Made by a program: the position numbers and the translations under genes. Of a stretch of DNA of 64,000 nucleotides, positions 21,340 to 38,511 are shown one piece after another. The stretch's first letter is position 1. Every line of letters begins with the position of its first letter. The notes under the pieces were generated by a model. The model was not told the origin of the DNA, searched no databases, and worked only from the letters and a program-made list of their open reading frames with translations. The DNA is from Lotus japonicus (Eukaryota; Streptophyta; Magnoliopsida; Fabales; Fabaceae). The stretch is from positions 1,800,501 through 1,864,500 of the forward strand of contig NC_080043.1 of NCBI RefSeq assembly GCF_012489685.1, in the 5' to 3' direction.

Positions 21340-23490
21340 GTACTCATGGCGGAGGAAATGGACTAAGACGCAATACTTTCATGGCTAAATCTGGGGGAGG
21401 GCAGGAATCACTTCAGGCGCAATAGGCTGTCTCTTATAAAGACATTTGTGTTGGTGTGAATGGTGGTAGTTACTTGGAAGATGAAGAGGAAACCCTTCAG
21501 GATTGCTTCGGCCCGGAGTCCGAGGAAAGCGATTATTGGTTAGATAAGAAGGAGGATCCTGAGAGTCCCAAGAAGAAAGCGCATAATACCTTGTGTCTTG
21601 TGATTGAGATTACTAGAGAGGAAAGGAAGGAACCTTGTAAGCAGTGGGAAAAGGCAATCTTTGTCAAGTAGTTGGGGAAGAGGATCTTGAGGCTCTAGCA
21701 AATTGATGGAGATTAGGAGGTCATCGACCTTGATTGTGACTTCTTTGTCATTCGTTTCTCCAACTGGGATGACTATAGTCAGGTCTTTAACGAGGATCCT
21801 TGAGTGATTATGGGACATTACTTGGTCATTCAACGATGGAGACCTGAATTTATTCCAATCGAAGGGGACGTGAACATGGCCTTAGTTTGCATCTATATCC
21901 TAAAGTTGCAAGTGGAGTATTGTGGGAAGAATTTTCTTCGCAAGATTGCGCAGGTGCTTGGGCGTCTGATTAAGATAGATGCTCACACCTTGAAGGAAGG
22001 GGAGCGCTCTTCCAGAGCTTCTGTGTCCGCATACAGAGAAAGGCTTGCAATATGCAACAAGGTAGATCTTCAGAAGTCTCTCATTTTGAAGTTTGAGATG
22101 AATGAGCTGGAGTACAAGGTGGAGTAAATGGGTTTAAATCTTTTTTTTTTTTTATAGTTTTGGCCATAAAGGCATATCGGTTCCCCCATACAAGGGGGCC
22201 AGAGCAGGATCCTCCAAACGGAGTGCAGCAAGACAACGAAGGTGGCGTGGAAGGAGAATCAAATTTTGATCCCTGGATGATCGCAAAGTAGGCTCCTCGA
22301 AAGCCGGTGCACCCTCTGGCAGTAAGGGCCCTAGTTCCCAAAACTTTTTCGGAGGGGAGGGTCCCTAAGAATAAAGGGCAGGTCCCTAAGCTTATCATCA
22401 TAGCATGAGAGAGCAACTGTGCCTCGGACTCAGCGTCGGTGGCTGATGTCATCACTGAGGAAAGTCTTCCCGAATGAGTTAATGGTTAATGTTGGAGTTA
22501 AGGGGGCAAGGGGCAGTTAATGTGCATAAAGCGGTACACATTTTTCAAAATGGAAATAATGATGACCACATGATTGAGGGCCAATCAAACAAAATCAGTT
22601 GTTTCAGGACCAGAGGACCAAGCAATGAATGACGCAATGATAGCTAATTAAGAGCCGGAGGGGTCTGACGCATTTTTCGAGGGGAATATTCATGTGTTTG
22701 ATTCAGTCAAGGCAGTTACAAGACAAAATTATGATGGTGTTGACGATGCACGAAAAATCGTGTCTCGAATGTTTAGTATAAATGAAGCAGACAATCATTT
22801 TTTATTTGAGTGCATGGAATCCGGTGAGGTAGCAATTATTCCCATTAATAAGGATGAGCCAAGTGGAAGGGTTACACAGGGGGGCATTTTTAAACCTGTT
22901 TTGCTAGAGAAGTAGGGGGTCAACGAAGGATTTTGAATTTTAAGAAGCAAGTTAGATTATTGGGATCCAGGCGAGGAGTCAATGCAAATTCAGAGTGGCC
23001 GACCAAGGACCTCCGGCAAGCGTCATGCTGAAGAGCTTTGAGGTCGCGATAGAAGTTTGTCTCCTAGGTTCTGAAAGAGTTGTTAGAGACTCGTCTTACA
23101 CTTTTATCTTGTTTAATGATCAACACAATGTGTTGGAATATCAGGGTGTTGTTGTTGTTAAAAGGGTTCCCTTATTAAAGATTTGGTTCATAGACATTCT
23201 CTTAGGTGTGTTGCGCTTTCTAAGACTCACGTTAGCGGGTCTAGAGTTCATAATCTCATCTAAACCATGGGTTTTGATAAATCCTTTGTTGTGGAAGTTG
23301 TTATGTTCACACGAGGCATCTAGGTCTTGCAGAATGGTCAAGAGGTGTAGAACATATAGTCTCACTTTCAGTTTGTCCATGCCCTAGTTACACCAAAGAG
23401 GGGTCAAGGAAGCTTTCTTGCTATTTTTGTGTATGGGAGTCCTAATACGATTTCTAGGAATGCCCTTTGGTAAAAGTATGATGGGAGTCC
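21340..23490 (+). mobile_element. Broken LINE (L1-type): ORF1 and start of ORF2
   Basis: The ORF1 block 21456-22130 and onward contains EITREERKEPCKQWEKAI, PWVIMGHYLVIQRWRPEF and a VDLQKSLILKF segment. This is the DUF4283 RNA-binding region of plant LINE ORF1. It is followed by EGESNFDPWM near 22250. 22694-22915 is linker. From about 23110 the sequence is the start of ORF2, an endonuclease/exonuclease-phosphatase domain: NTMCWNIR, then in another frame THVSGSRVHNLI and TMGFDKSFVVEV. Several frameshifts and stops are present. No reverse transcriptase follows, so the element is 3'-truncated and dead. Confidence 0.75.
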
Positions 23491-24050
23491 TATTTTTGTC
23501 ATTTGAGGAAGCATTAGTTATGTCATTAATTAATTACTTTACATAAAAATTAATTACTATTTGTTAAAAGTATTATACATTAAGAATGACCTTTAATACA
23601 TTTAAAAAAACTTTTAATAAATTTTTTTATTGATTATTTTTAAAGCTATATATATATTTTTTGTTACATCGGAATTTTTTTTAAAGCTATATTGATTTCA
23701 CTATTACGTCAGTGTTATGAATATTTCCTTTAATAGTAAATGAAAACATTAATAGTAATTAATACTCGGTTGACTATGTCATATTGCATTCATTAAATCT
23801 ACAATATTAATAATTTATATAAAATTAAAATAAAATATTCATGATAATTGATAACAAAATTGACTGATACGTTTATATGAAGTCATATATATTTAGTGCA
23901 TCGTCGTCTTCCTTGCACCGTTGCACTGTATAAGCATGTGATTCCAGCCGGCAATAAATTTTGGTTTTCAGTAGCAAATTAAAACCCATTCGATGGAGCC
24001 AAAAGAATGATGTAACGCAGTCCCACTCACACCAAACACAACCTGCATAA
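23491..24050. other. AT-rich spacer
   Basis: No gene or repeat recognised between the LINE remnant and the second BAC2-like promoter. Confidence 0.5.
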
Positions 24051-24055
24051 ATCAA

Positions 24056-24161
24056 CTATATTAATAGCACACCATCACACACTCAGAAATCAGACCCACA
24101 ACACTAAATCTCATAACTCTCCAACACTCTTGCAAGTTGCTAGCTGCTCCTCGCTCTCCAG
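24056..24161 (+). promoter_or_regulatory. Core promoter and 5'UTR exon 1 of second BAC2-like gene
   Basis: CTATATTAATAG is followed by a CA-rich leader ending CTCTCCAG|GTCTGA, collinear with 16838-16920. A second non-coding exon, about 24990-25039, ends GTTCCAAG|GTGAGC. The coding exon follows the acceptor at 25150. Confidence 0.55.
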
Positions 24162-25156
24162 GTCTGATCGTTTCACTCCAAATTATTCAGCATCAAATTG
24201 TCCATTTGCATTTGCCATCTGTTGTTTTAATTTCTTATTCATCAATTTCATAGTTTATTAACATCATAAAAAAAGGCATCAAGCGGTACATTTTTTATTC
24301 TTAATCGTAAGGATCTTGATTTGATGTGAAAAAAACTCTTGCGGTAAGAGGTAATCTGATGTCGCTTCATACGGATAATTTTTTCTAAATTTATTGCATT
24401 CATGACTTTATAATTGTCCGATTAAAGATTGAACGATTCAGATTTAAAATCAAATTTCATATAAGTTTTTTAAGATCTAAATCGTGTGATCTTGATCAAA
24501 CGGTTATAAAGTAACAAATCCCAAATGAGGCTATCTCGGATCATGATCCTCTTTCTCATGAAATTGACATGGAATTGTACTCATTCCTTTTGGGGTTATT
24601 TGGCCAATGTGTTACTACACCAATGAAATTATTTATAAAATTAATCAAAAAAATTATAAAAAAATTCGTTTTCTTTTACATTTTTTCTTTTTATTACGTC
24701 TCTGTCTCTAATCTCTACCTTTGAATGTTGGTAATTTTTCTGATACTTATTTAAAAATGAAGAGATTTTATATTTTAATTTTAATTTGTCATGTTTTCTT
24801 TCATTTTAAATGACTACCGGAGCATTATCCGTAATATTTATTTGATCCCATGGGATACCAAATAATCTCTACGTTAAAGTTAAAACACCACAATGAGAAA
24901 CCGTTTATAAGACTTTCCTTCCTCTAGCAAGTGCATGCACTAAATTGTCCATATGTAACACATTTTTCTTTCTCTGTTTGTTCTCTCAGGAAAGAGGAGC
25001 AACCGTATCACTAGCTATTCCATTAGCAACTGTTCCAAGGTGAGCCAGTGCTCCTTATACACAAAATTTGATTTGAATCAAATTTATGGTATCTTTTTAT
25101 GATATGGTGAATTTAATCAAAATCAAATTGGTGTCTTTTTTATGAAATAGGTGATA

Positions 25157-27652
25157 ATGGAGTACTCAACAGAGTTTCTTACAAGCAGCTTTGGCAGAGA
25201 GTTTGTAGCTGGAGGATTTGGAGGCACAGCTGGTCTGATCTCCAGCTACCCGCTGGACACGCTCCGCGTCATCATGCAACAGAAATCCAACAGCGGCTCC
25301 GCCTTCAACATCTTCAAGAATGTGTTGGCCAAGGAAGGACCAACCGCTCTGTACCGTGGCATGGCGATGCCTTTGGGCTCTGTTGCTTTTCAGGTCATTT
25401 TTCACTTCCACTCCCTTGTTTGTTACCCCCTTTACTGCAATGATGTTAGTCTATAGATCCAAGGATTTCATTATGGGTTGGATTTCACTTGACTGTTTAA
25501 GATTCTAATATTGATTTCTCTAGCCAATATATATGTGTTTTTGTTTGTGAGATGAACACAAAAGTCGACGAACTCACATATTTTTTTATGAAATTCTCTT
25601 TTCTTAGAATCAATTTTGATATTTTTAATCTCTGAATTGGTTTTAATTTTAAAATGAATTGTGGAAAATTCTCTACATACTTTGAACCAAAATTGGTTTC
25701 AATGGTAAACCACCTATTCAAGTGGACACTCAGATATTTGTAGCATGATAGGCTGACATTTTTTACTGGCAACATATCTCTTGGGATGCTGAAGGCCAGA
25801 GCCGTTTGCACATACGTACACATCTTGAAAAACCAATTCTATATGAACATTTATCAATGCTTACACGTACTCAAATAGTGCAAATACTCAATATATACTC
25901 AATTTCTTTTTTCTATTTCTCATCACAATATCCACCATACATCATATTTATTATTTCCCTTTCTTCCCTTCTTTTTTAACTTTGATGTTTACTAAGTGTT
26001 TGCATTGTGCAGATTTTTTTCCTTTATTATTTGCTTCTATCAACATTTCCTGCGAGTCAATTATTGCATTGCATGACATAGCGACCCCAATCAGAATTAG
26101 GTGGAAAGTATACTTATTTCATACATCACTTTCATATTTATTTGATATCTTACTAATTTTTAATCACTTATCATCCACTAGAAGATTCTGATGTTTAAAA
26201 TAACCCAATCAGAAGATTCAATAATGTTGATGATTCTAATGATTAAAATAAACCAATCAGAAGATTCAATAATGTTGATGATTCTAATGTGTAAAATAAG
26301 CCAATCTGAAGATTCAATCATGATCATAATAAAATATTGTATTTTCTCGAGTTTTGTCTTTTTATTATTTTGATACTGAATTTTTTATGTTAAATTTTTC
26401 TTTCATTCGGAATGTTATGATGTCTATATATGCTTGCTGACCAATTCGACCGATCTTCTTTGCGGGCTTGATTCTTTTAAAAAATTGGGAAAGTTACTTT
26501 AAAAAATAAAGTAGTAAATCATCAAAATTATTAATTATGGTTACTTATGTTCAACAAAACAATTTAATCAACGGATATGACGACTTATTTAATCTTTTAA
26601 ATACCTTTTTTTCATTTTAGAGAGGAGTCAAACACCTTTTTTAGTTTTTACTCACTTAACTTTGGTGTGTTACATTGGGTATGCAACAGCCATAAATCAT
26701 TCATGATTTAATTGATGCAAATGACAATAGAGACCCATAACTTTAGTCAATTTATCTCATGTATTAAATGTTTGCCATGAAAACTGACAAGTAACTTTTG
26801 TTTTCTAGAACGCCATGGTTTTTCAAAGTTATGCAACTTTCACCAAGCTCTTTAGCTCATCTTCCAATGGCCCTCCTTCCATGGTGAATGTTGCATTAGG
26901 AGGACTTGGCGCCGGTGCACTTCAAAGTTTATTGATGTCTCCTGTTGAGTTGGTTAAAATTCGCCGTCAGCTGCAAAATAGTACAGGTAGGGACGGACTC
27001 ATGTTGTAGAAAAATTGGTCATTCGCTACAAAGAGAGAAAAAAGTCTTAATATATGTTATATTTATTTAAAAGTTATATTTATTTTTTAAAAATATGTTA
27101 TATTGTCTCATTCAATTAGTTATTAATTATTTATTTAATATGTTAAATTTCCGCTCTCTTACAAATGAGGGTCATCGTACAGGCCAATTGACTGAAACTG
27201 AAAAGAGTCCTCTTAGGATTGCTAAGAAAATTTGGACGAATGAGGGTCTTCGCGGCATGTATCGAGGATTTGGTGTCACTGTGCTCAGAGATGCACCTGC
27301 TCATACCTTCTACTTTTGTACCTATGAGTACACAAAGGAAAAGCTTCACCCTGGTTGCAGGGAAAGTGGTCAAGAAAGCTTGGATACTATGTACATCGCA
27401 GGAGGATTAGCCGGGATAGCGAGCTGGATTTTCAACTACCCTACTGATGTCATAAAGACAAGATTGCAGGCTCAAACACCTTCTTCTATGAAATACAAAG
27501 GTATTGTGGATTGTGTGCTGAAGATCATTAAAGAAGAAGGTCATGCTGTGCTATGGCGTGGTTTGGGAGCTACGCTTGTTAGAGCGTTTGTCATGAATAG
27601 TGCTATATTTCCTGCTTATGAGTTCAGCCTTAGGTGTTTGTATAAGAACTGA
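25157..27652 (+). CDS. BAC2: Mitochondrial basic amino acid carrier, BAC2-like, copy 2
   Basis: Three coding exons, 25157-25393, 26809-26986 and 27183-27652, give 294 residues. Carrier motifs are YPLDTLR, SPVELVKIR and YPTDVIKTR in the three repeats. It is collinear with copy 1 over its whole length, and the first coding intron is at the identical codon (...VAFQ|NAMVFQ). Copy 2 has an additional 196-bp phase-1 intron (26987-27182) inside the codon after 'NST' that copy 1 lacks. Introns carry the 51-bp repeat at 26190-26330. The predicted role is arginine/ornithine-type exchange across the inner mitochondrial membrane. No frameshifts are present. The tandem arrangement suggests local duplication; divergence in the N-terminal region may change regulation rather than transport. 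Confidence 0.85.
26190..26330 (+). repeat. ~51-bp tandem repeat, about three copies, in an intron
   Basis: Units read AAAATAaaCCAATCAGAAG and on to ATGTTGATGATTCTAATG, starting near 26196, 26247 and 26295. The last is degenerate. Located in the first coding intron of copy 2. Confidence 0.8.
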
Positions 27653-27926
27653 AGTTTAGATCGAGCATTAATATTTCAGATGTATGAAAAACTCAAGGGG
27701 GCATCGTTTGTGGATATTTTATTTTGGGGGAATATAGCATGTTGGATTTTTAATAGCAATATATGCAGGAAGCTAATACATATTAGCTTTTTTGTGAACG
27801 ATGGTGTAATAAATTAAATAAGATTCTTATAGATCTGGATTTGATATGTAGCTATTAACTGTTCAAAAAAAAAAAGATATGTAGCTATTAAAAGATTTGA
27901 CATATAGTTATTTGATATATAAATTA

Positions 27927-28510
27927 TGTTTAAATACTCTGGAGGTCCCTGAAACTGTCACCAATATGAAAATAAGTCCTTGAAATTTCTTTTTCCGATT
28001 CCGAATCCTTGAAATTTTTTTAATCAGTATAGGTCCCTACTCGTGTTTCCAGCTTATGTGGCTTAATTTTTGCTGAGTCATTTATTTCATGTGGCCTTTA
28101 TATTTTTTTAAATACACATGGATCAAAAAAATAAAATTAAACATTTAAATTTAAAATTAAAATCTTATTAACAATCACTAACAATCGGATTTAGGGTTAA
28201 TGGGATTTAGGTTAATTAGATTTAGGGATAATTAGATTTACAGTTAATTAGGTTAATAAGATTTTAATTTTAATTTTAAATGGTTAATTTTATTTTTTAA
28301 ATCCATGTGTATTTAAAAAAAAAATATAAAAGCCACGTGGAATAAATTACTCACAAAAAATTGAGCCACAAAAGCTGGAATCACGATTACTCGATTAGGG
28401 ACCTATTCTGATTAAAAAAAATTTCAGGGATTCGGAATCGGGAAAAAAAAATTACAGGAACTTATTTTCGTACGGGAAACAATTTCAGGGACCTCTAGAG
28501 TATTTAAACC
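27927..28510. mobile_element. Mutator-like foldback element with 9-bp target duplication
   Basis: TATAAATTA flanks the element at 27918-27926 and 28511-28519. Long terminal inverted repeats of about 200-250 bp begin TGTTTAAATACTCTGGAGG and end in the complement CCTCTAGAGTATTTAAACC. The centre is AT-rich with TTAGGG/TTAGGTT-like repeats (28190-28260). No transposase. It lies 275 bp after the stop codon of the second BAC2-like gene. Confidence 0.8.
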
Positions 28511-29599
28511 TATAAATTAAACATCTTAATTTGATTTAACTTTTGGTTCTCCTAACTATAAATTGTAAAGGTTCTTTAATTTTTGGTTGGGATCTTATAT
28601 AAGACAAAGGATTATAGACAGGGATAATCTACACACACCACCTTGGAGAAAATATCTCCAAAAAAATTATTTTTCTGAACATCATATATGTATATATATA
28701 TCATTATATATATCATGTGTATTTTCCCCGTATATAAGACCAAATTATTATTTTCATATTATATGCTTATATATATGCGTTGCCTTACATGATAAAATTT
28801 CTAAATCCAACACGTAATTTCACTTGGTTATCTCACTCACTTAAAACCAAACCTCTGAAGATGTATTTCATTAGGCCACTCAGACATTAATTTAGTCTGA
28901 TGTAGAGATCTACGGTACTCTTTGCTGATTATTTGATTTGCTTCAAAAATAGGATATTACTGGACAATTGTTCTTCTTTTCTTTTTAAAACTTGGGCAAC
29001 TTCTCTAAAGAAAACAAAAATTAAGAAACAAAACATGTGTTATGTTCTGTACTCTTGATATATATGTTTTTTTTATAGGTAAATATTAGTTGTTAGTAAA
29101 TTAATTAATTAAAAAATTAGTAAATTAATTTCTTCACTAAAGTTTGAACCATGGCTCCTTCACTCTTCATTCCCCCCAACCAATGACCGGTGCATGTATC
29201 AGTATACGAGGGCAGGTGCCCTCCCTTGATTTTGAAAAAAAATCATTCGAAAAATATTTAGGTAATAAAAGTATGTGGTTTTTATGACCCTTTTGTTAAA
29301 AAGTTTCATTACTTGTGTCTTGCTTGCTCTTACTTGAGTAGTAAAAGTATGTGGTTTTTTATGACCTCTTTGGTAAAAAATACTCTCACTTGTGTCGCCT
29401 TTGATAAAAAAATTCTCTCATTTCTAATAGTGTATGTTAATTTTTTTAATAAATTTATATGTATATATTGCCCCCACAATATCAAATTTCTGAATCTGTC
29501 TCTGCCCCCAACCCTTATGCCCCTAACACTTAATTACTACTCGAGTTAACCCTTTGGGGACATATAGTTTTGATATGCTTATGGATCATCATGTTCATG

Positions 29600-29642
<43 letters not shown>

Positions 29643-29886
29643 CTCATGAGCGGTAAATATAGATGGTTTTTTTCTCATTTACAAGACTCAAATCTAAAAC
29701 ATTACTTAAATAGAATCAAACATATACATTTAAACAAATAATCGGTTGGTATATGAAAAAACACAGCTTAAAATCATAAAGTAACCCAAAAAGAAAAGTG
29801 AACCAGCTTAGCATTGTGTTAATTAATGCTAGTCACTACAATGGAATTAAAAATATATATATATATATTTTTTTTGTCAAAGAAAG

Positions 29887-29943
<57 letters not shown>

Positions 29944-29961
29944 GATTATGAGTCCATAGGT
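28511..29961. other. Intergenic, no gene recognised
   Basis: AT-rich. It holds TA microsatellites (about 29602-29631 and 29887-29942) and short frames without homology. Confidence 0.5.
29887..29942. repeat. (TA)n microsatellite
   Basis: Nearly 30 uninterrupted TA units directly before the hAT element. Confidence 0.9.
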
Positions 29962-29969
29962 CCCCAAAT

Positions 29970-30432
29970 AGGGATGGCAATGGGTAGGGTTTGGGTAGGG
30001 TACTATAGTACCCATCCCCATACCCGCGTTTTAAAAAATTACCCGTAACCGTCCCCATACCCGCGTGGGTAGCAACTTGAATACCCGTCCCCGTACCCTC
30101 TGGGTACCTATATGCCCGTACCCGTGCCCATTACCCGTAATTTAGCTAACCAAAATATATTTTTCACTAATTTTTGTTAATAGAAAACAAAAAATACAAC
30201 TAACTTTTTAAATAAAAAACACTAATATAAATACAAAAGATTATCTACGTAACAAATAAAATCATTCAAATAAGAATATATTTTTTTAGAACGAATAAGC
30301 AAGTTGTAGGTTATTAACTTACTAATTTTAAAATAAGTGGGAGTAAATTAGCAATGATTATGAATACTTTAAATAGTCACCTATTTTCTAAAATAATTAA
30401 GTTTGAAAGCTATAGCTTAAGTTAATTTGTTC

Positions 30433-30509
<77 letters not shown>

Positions 30510-30689
30510 TGTGTGTGCGGGTATGGGGCGGGTTGGGTACTATAGTACCCATACCCGCACCCATACCCATTACTTTTTGCGGGTAATTACCCATACCCAA
30601 CCCCATACCCATCTAGCGGGTTTTTACCCTACCCATAGTGGGTATTTTTTGCGGGTACCCTATGGGTCCGAGACCCATTGCCATCCCGA
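29970..30689. mobile_element. hAT-type MITE
   Basis: The 8-bp duplication CCCCAAAT at 29962-29969 and 30690-30697 is the hAT hallmark. Terminal repeats are AGGGATGGCAATGGGT on the left and the complement, ACCCATTGCCATCCC, on the right. Both ends contain the palindrome GGGTACTATAGTACCC and runs of ACCC(G/A)TACCC. A (TAA)n run of about 24 units (30437-30509) has expanded inside. No transposase. Confidence 0.8.
30437..30509. repeat. (TAA)n microsatellite
   Basis: About 24 uninterrupted trinucleotide units inside the hAT MITE. Confidence 0.95.
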
Positions 30690-30736
30690 CCCCAAATTTA
30701 GTCATGGTACCCTTGGAATAGAATCCAAACAGCAAA

Positions 30737-30795
30737 TACAAGGGCCTTTTTTTTTATAAAGTAGAGGGCTAAAGCCCAAAGTACAAGGGCCTTTT
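30737..30795 (-). mobile_element. Extremely short LINE-tail insertion (31 bp)
   Basis: tacaagggcctttt is repeated at 30737-30750 and 30782-30795. Between the copies lies TTTTTATAAAGTAGAGGGC and 12 more bases, the same poly(T)-ATAA start seen at 4911. It looks like reverse transcription aborted after about 30 bases. Confidence 0.5.
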
Positions 30796-31019
30796 ATACT
30801 TCCCAAATTAGCCCAACAACATTAATTTATATATATGAATAAATCTTTTTTTAATAAACATATTTATGAATAAATCAAGGAGTAATATTTTGTGAAAGGA
30901 GGTTAAAAATGTAACCTTTTTGGTGAACATTAGTGTCAATGAAAAATATGTGAATATTTTTTTCTCTATCATAATTTGTTGTTCAACTTGTAATTTAATA
31001 TGAAAAGTAAACACCTTAC

Positions 31020-31290
31020 TTCCGGAATTTCTATCGCGCCGAACAGGCGACCCTATACCGATACCGAAGTCTCCACCTCGCCTATGGATTGAACCTCTTT
31101 CTTCTCCCGTCGATGGTATGAGTGAGTGAGTGTAGTGGTGCGAGCATCACTCTGAAATGGAATATTCTCAAAAGAATGAAGCTAGAGAATTGCGTAGATA
31201 GTGGTGAACTCTTCTTCTAGCAGCCCTTTCTCCTCTACCGAAGGAAGGAACTCGGCTTGGAAGCAAGTCGGTCAATCTCGTAAGTAGACT
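31020..31290. other. Possible organellar (mitochondrial) DNA insertion
   Basis: A balanced-composition block with GGAAGGAAC, GGCTTGGAAGCAAGTCGGTC and ATCGCGCCGAACAGGCGACC. It is unlike its AT-rich surroundings and reminiscent of plant mitochondrial intergenic DNA. No organellar gene is recognised. Assignment by style only. Confidence 0.3.
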
Positions 31291-31469
31291 TTCCTTGACC
31301 TGTACAGCTAGTAGGCGGATAAATTCAATCGTGAAAACTTTCAATAATCTTTCTTTTTGGTTGTTGATATTTGCTTATGATGGGTTTGTTTCGAGATCAA
31401 TTGCATGCTTCTGTATGAGGGTTGGAAGAAACTTCCGAGGACCATTCATACCTGTCTTCTATTATCCGG

Positions 31470-31640
31470 GATTGCGAGGACTTAGCTTTATCTTTTGATT
31501 TTTGTGAATTTCCCTTTTGTCCATCGTTCTGGTAACTTTGAAGCAAATGGTTTGGCCAAACTTTCATTTTGACATGATTTTTCTATTTGGATTGACAAAG
31601 CTCCGACGGAGTTCATGATGTTCGGACCGTTATGGTCCTT
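31470..31640 (+). mobile_element. LINE RNase H-like scrap
   Basis: One frame reads FPFVHRSGNFEANGLAKLSF, then a stop and IWIDKAPTEFM. This follows the 'hV.R.gN..AD.LAK' motif at the C-terminus of plant LINE ORF2 (RVT_3 domain). A small, stop-containing remnant. Confidence 0.5.
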
Positions 31641-32183
31641 CTCCTAACTAGTATAAAAGTAGCTTTTCTTTATGGTTGGGACACAGGCAGCTAAAGAAAG
31701 AGCCCGAAACCCTGGGCCCAAACATTAGCAAGCAAGCAAACCCAGCCCAGGATGATGCCATGTGGCAGCATGAGATCTTCAAAACTCAAAACCTCGCAAA
31801 TTTTTGAAAATGTGAGGCCTAGCGCGCAACGATAAAAAGACAAAAGACACAGTGGTCCCCACCATGTGAGCCGGAGCATTTTCAAAAACACAACGGGACC
31901 TACGTTCCTTCACACACCCTTACGACGTCGTTTCCACTTTCTACTACGCTTCAGTTCGCACGTGCCACTCAACCAGTGAGAACTATAGAACACTCTCTCT
32001 CACTCACTCTTTCTCTCTCTCTCTACAATTTTTCAATTTCAAAGGCTTTCATTCATTTTTCAATTTTCATAAATATAAATATAAATATTATTATTACAAC
32101 CAACAACGAACACTGCAGTTAGTTGCAGTAGTCGTATTTATATTCTATAATCTATCTTTCTCCGATCTGATCGCCGGTGGAAG
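31641..32183 (+). promoter_or_regulatory. Upstream region and leader of the kinesin-13 gene
   Basis: Contains AGCCCA-type elements (about 31733-31738), like the site II boxes of genes active in dividing cells. A CT-rich leader (about 31990-32022) and a long A/T leader precede the ATG at 32184. No TATA box stands out. The transcription start cannot be fixed from sequence alone. Confidence 0.35.
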
Positions 32184-37035
<4,852 letters not shown>

Positions 37036-38500
37036 TATCATTTAAAACGGACTCATAGTGAGAAGGTTTTATTTCTGTGGTCAGAATGATTCATTCCTGC
37101 GATTCAGTGGAAGATTATGATAGATCTGAGATATGAAGTGGTACTGTTACTTGTTGATTCATCATGATTTTGTACCTTGGTTACTCTCCTTGAGAAGGGT
37201 TTCACTTTTTTCTCTGTACCTTACTAAGAATGTAGCCATGTATTGGTTTTACTTGCTGCTGTCAAGGCAATGTATCAATGTTGACAATGTATAAAAGCTC
37301 TGTTGATGTTTGATTGATCAATTGAATATTTATATTTTTCAAATTAAGTATTCTACCAATTTCATGTTTGATATACGAATAGCTGTGGCTCGTCATTTGA
37401 TGTAAGTCCATGTGGCCAAACCCCATCCTGTTATGATTTGCGAGTGTGTTAGACTGTTAGGATTTGCGACAGCATCAATTCCATTGTCCCAAATGCAAAA
37501 TCCATGTCTCTGGATTGTGTCAAACTTGTTTTTGGAACTGAATTCCAGACAGTTCTTTTGCAGCACAATTTTAAAATTTAAAACAGTTTTATTTTGCAAC
37601 ACAATTTTATTTTTATACAAATCACTCACAACTCTGAAAGAATGCAACTAGGTTTCACACTTCCACTCACTAAGCCACACCCAGGAGCCGTAACCATTTT
37701 TGAAGGAGATGCCAACTTTGGTCTTCAAAGTGGACAAAATGCAGATCCTTTCTAGTCTCTTTCAAGTTTGCAGAACCACAGCATCATGGCAAGTGCTCAG
37801 GACCATCCACTGTCCTTTTTTCTTGATTTAAGTTTGATTTGATTTTTATAACTTTTTTTTTGTTAAAAAGAAAATGGGACACAGATCTTCTCTTATTCCA
37901 AGATGCAATGAAGAAGCTAGTACATTGTCCTTTCCATCATCAAGATACACACTCTACAAGCTGTAAAGCCACCTCTCCCAGAGGCTCACCTTCATCATAA
38001 GGAATGAAGTCACCTTTTTGTCATATATGCATTTCATTCTAATTGCTCCCTACTTAAATGGAAAAGTTTTTCACTAGTTATTGTAACCATACACTAGTAT
38101 TTTCTCACCCTCTTAATTATGTCTTATCAAATCAAACAAATTTTGAAATTCAACTAATGTATGTTTGAACTTCAGTTATGAGATATAAATTTCTGTTGAA
38201 AGTGCTTTTTACTATTTGTAACGGAAATCCAAACACACATCAAGATCTATCTAAGTGTCCTTAAGAAAGAAAGCAAGAGTATACTTAAATAAAGCTTTAA
38301 AATTCAAAATATGGGGAAATTGTCAAACAGGGCTAGAGATTCTTATATTCATAATTGATGAATGGACAATATAGGTTCAGTTCAAGTAACCAGAAAAGCA
38401 AAATTTGTAAATAGCAAGAATTCAAACCAAACAAACTCAAACCCTTCAGCACACTGGGAGAAGTAAAACAAGAGGGAACATATTTCATATACACCTTTAA
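37036..38500. other. 3'UTR and intergenic spacer
   Basis: The first ~290 bp are probably the kinesin 3'UTR. After that no gene is visible. A T-run followed by GTTAAAAAGAAAATGGGAC (37854-37878) may be another retroelement tail on the minus strand, without a clear target duplication. Confidence 0.4.
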
Positions 38501-38511
38501 GATTATCTTAT

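Noticed and set aside
28190..28262. TTAGGG/TTAGGTT-like repeats as an interstitial telomere
   Set aside because: Irregular and confined to the centre of the foldback element; not a tandem telomere array.
30397..30612. Leucine-repeat frame
   Set aside because: Translation of the TAA microsatellite inside the hAT MITE.
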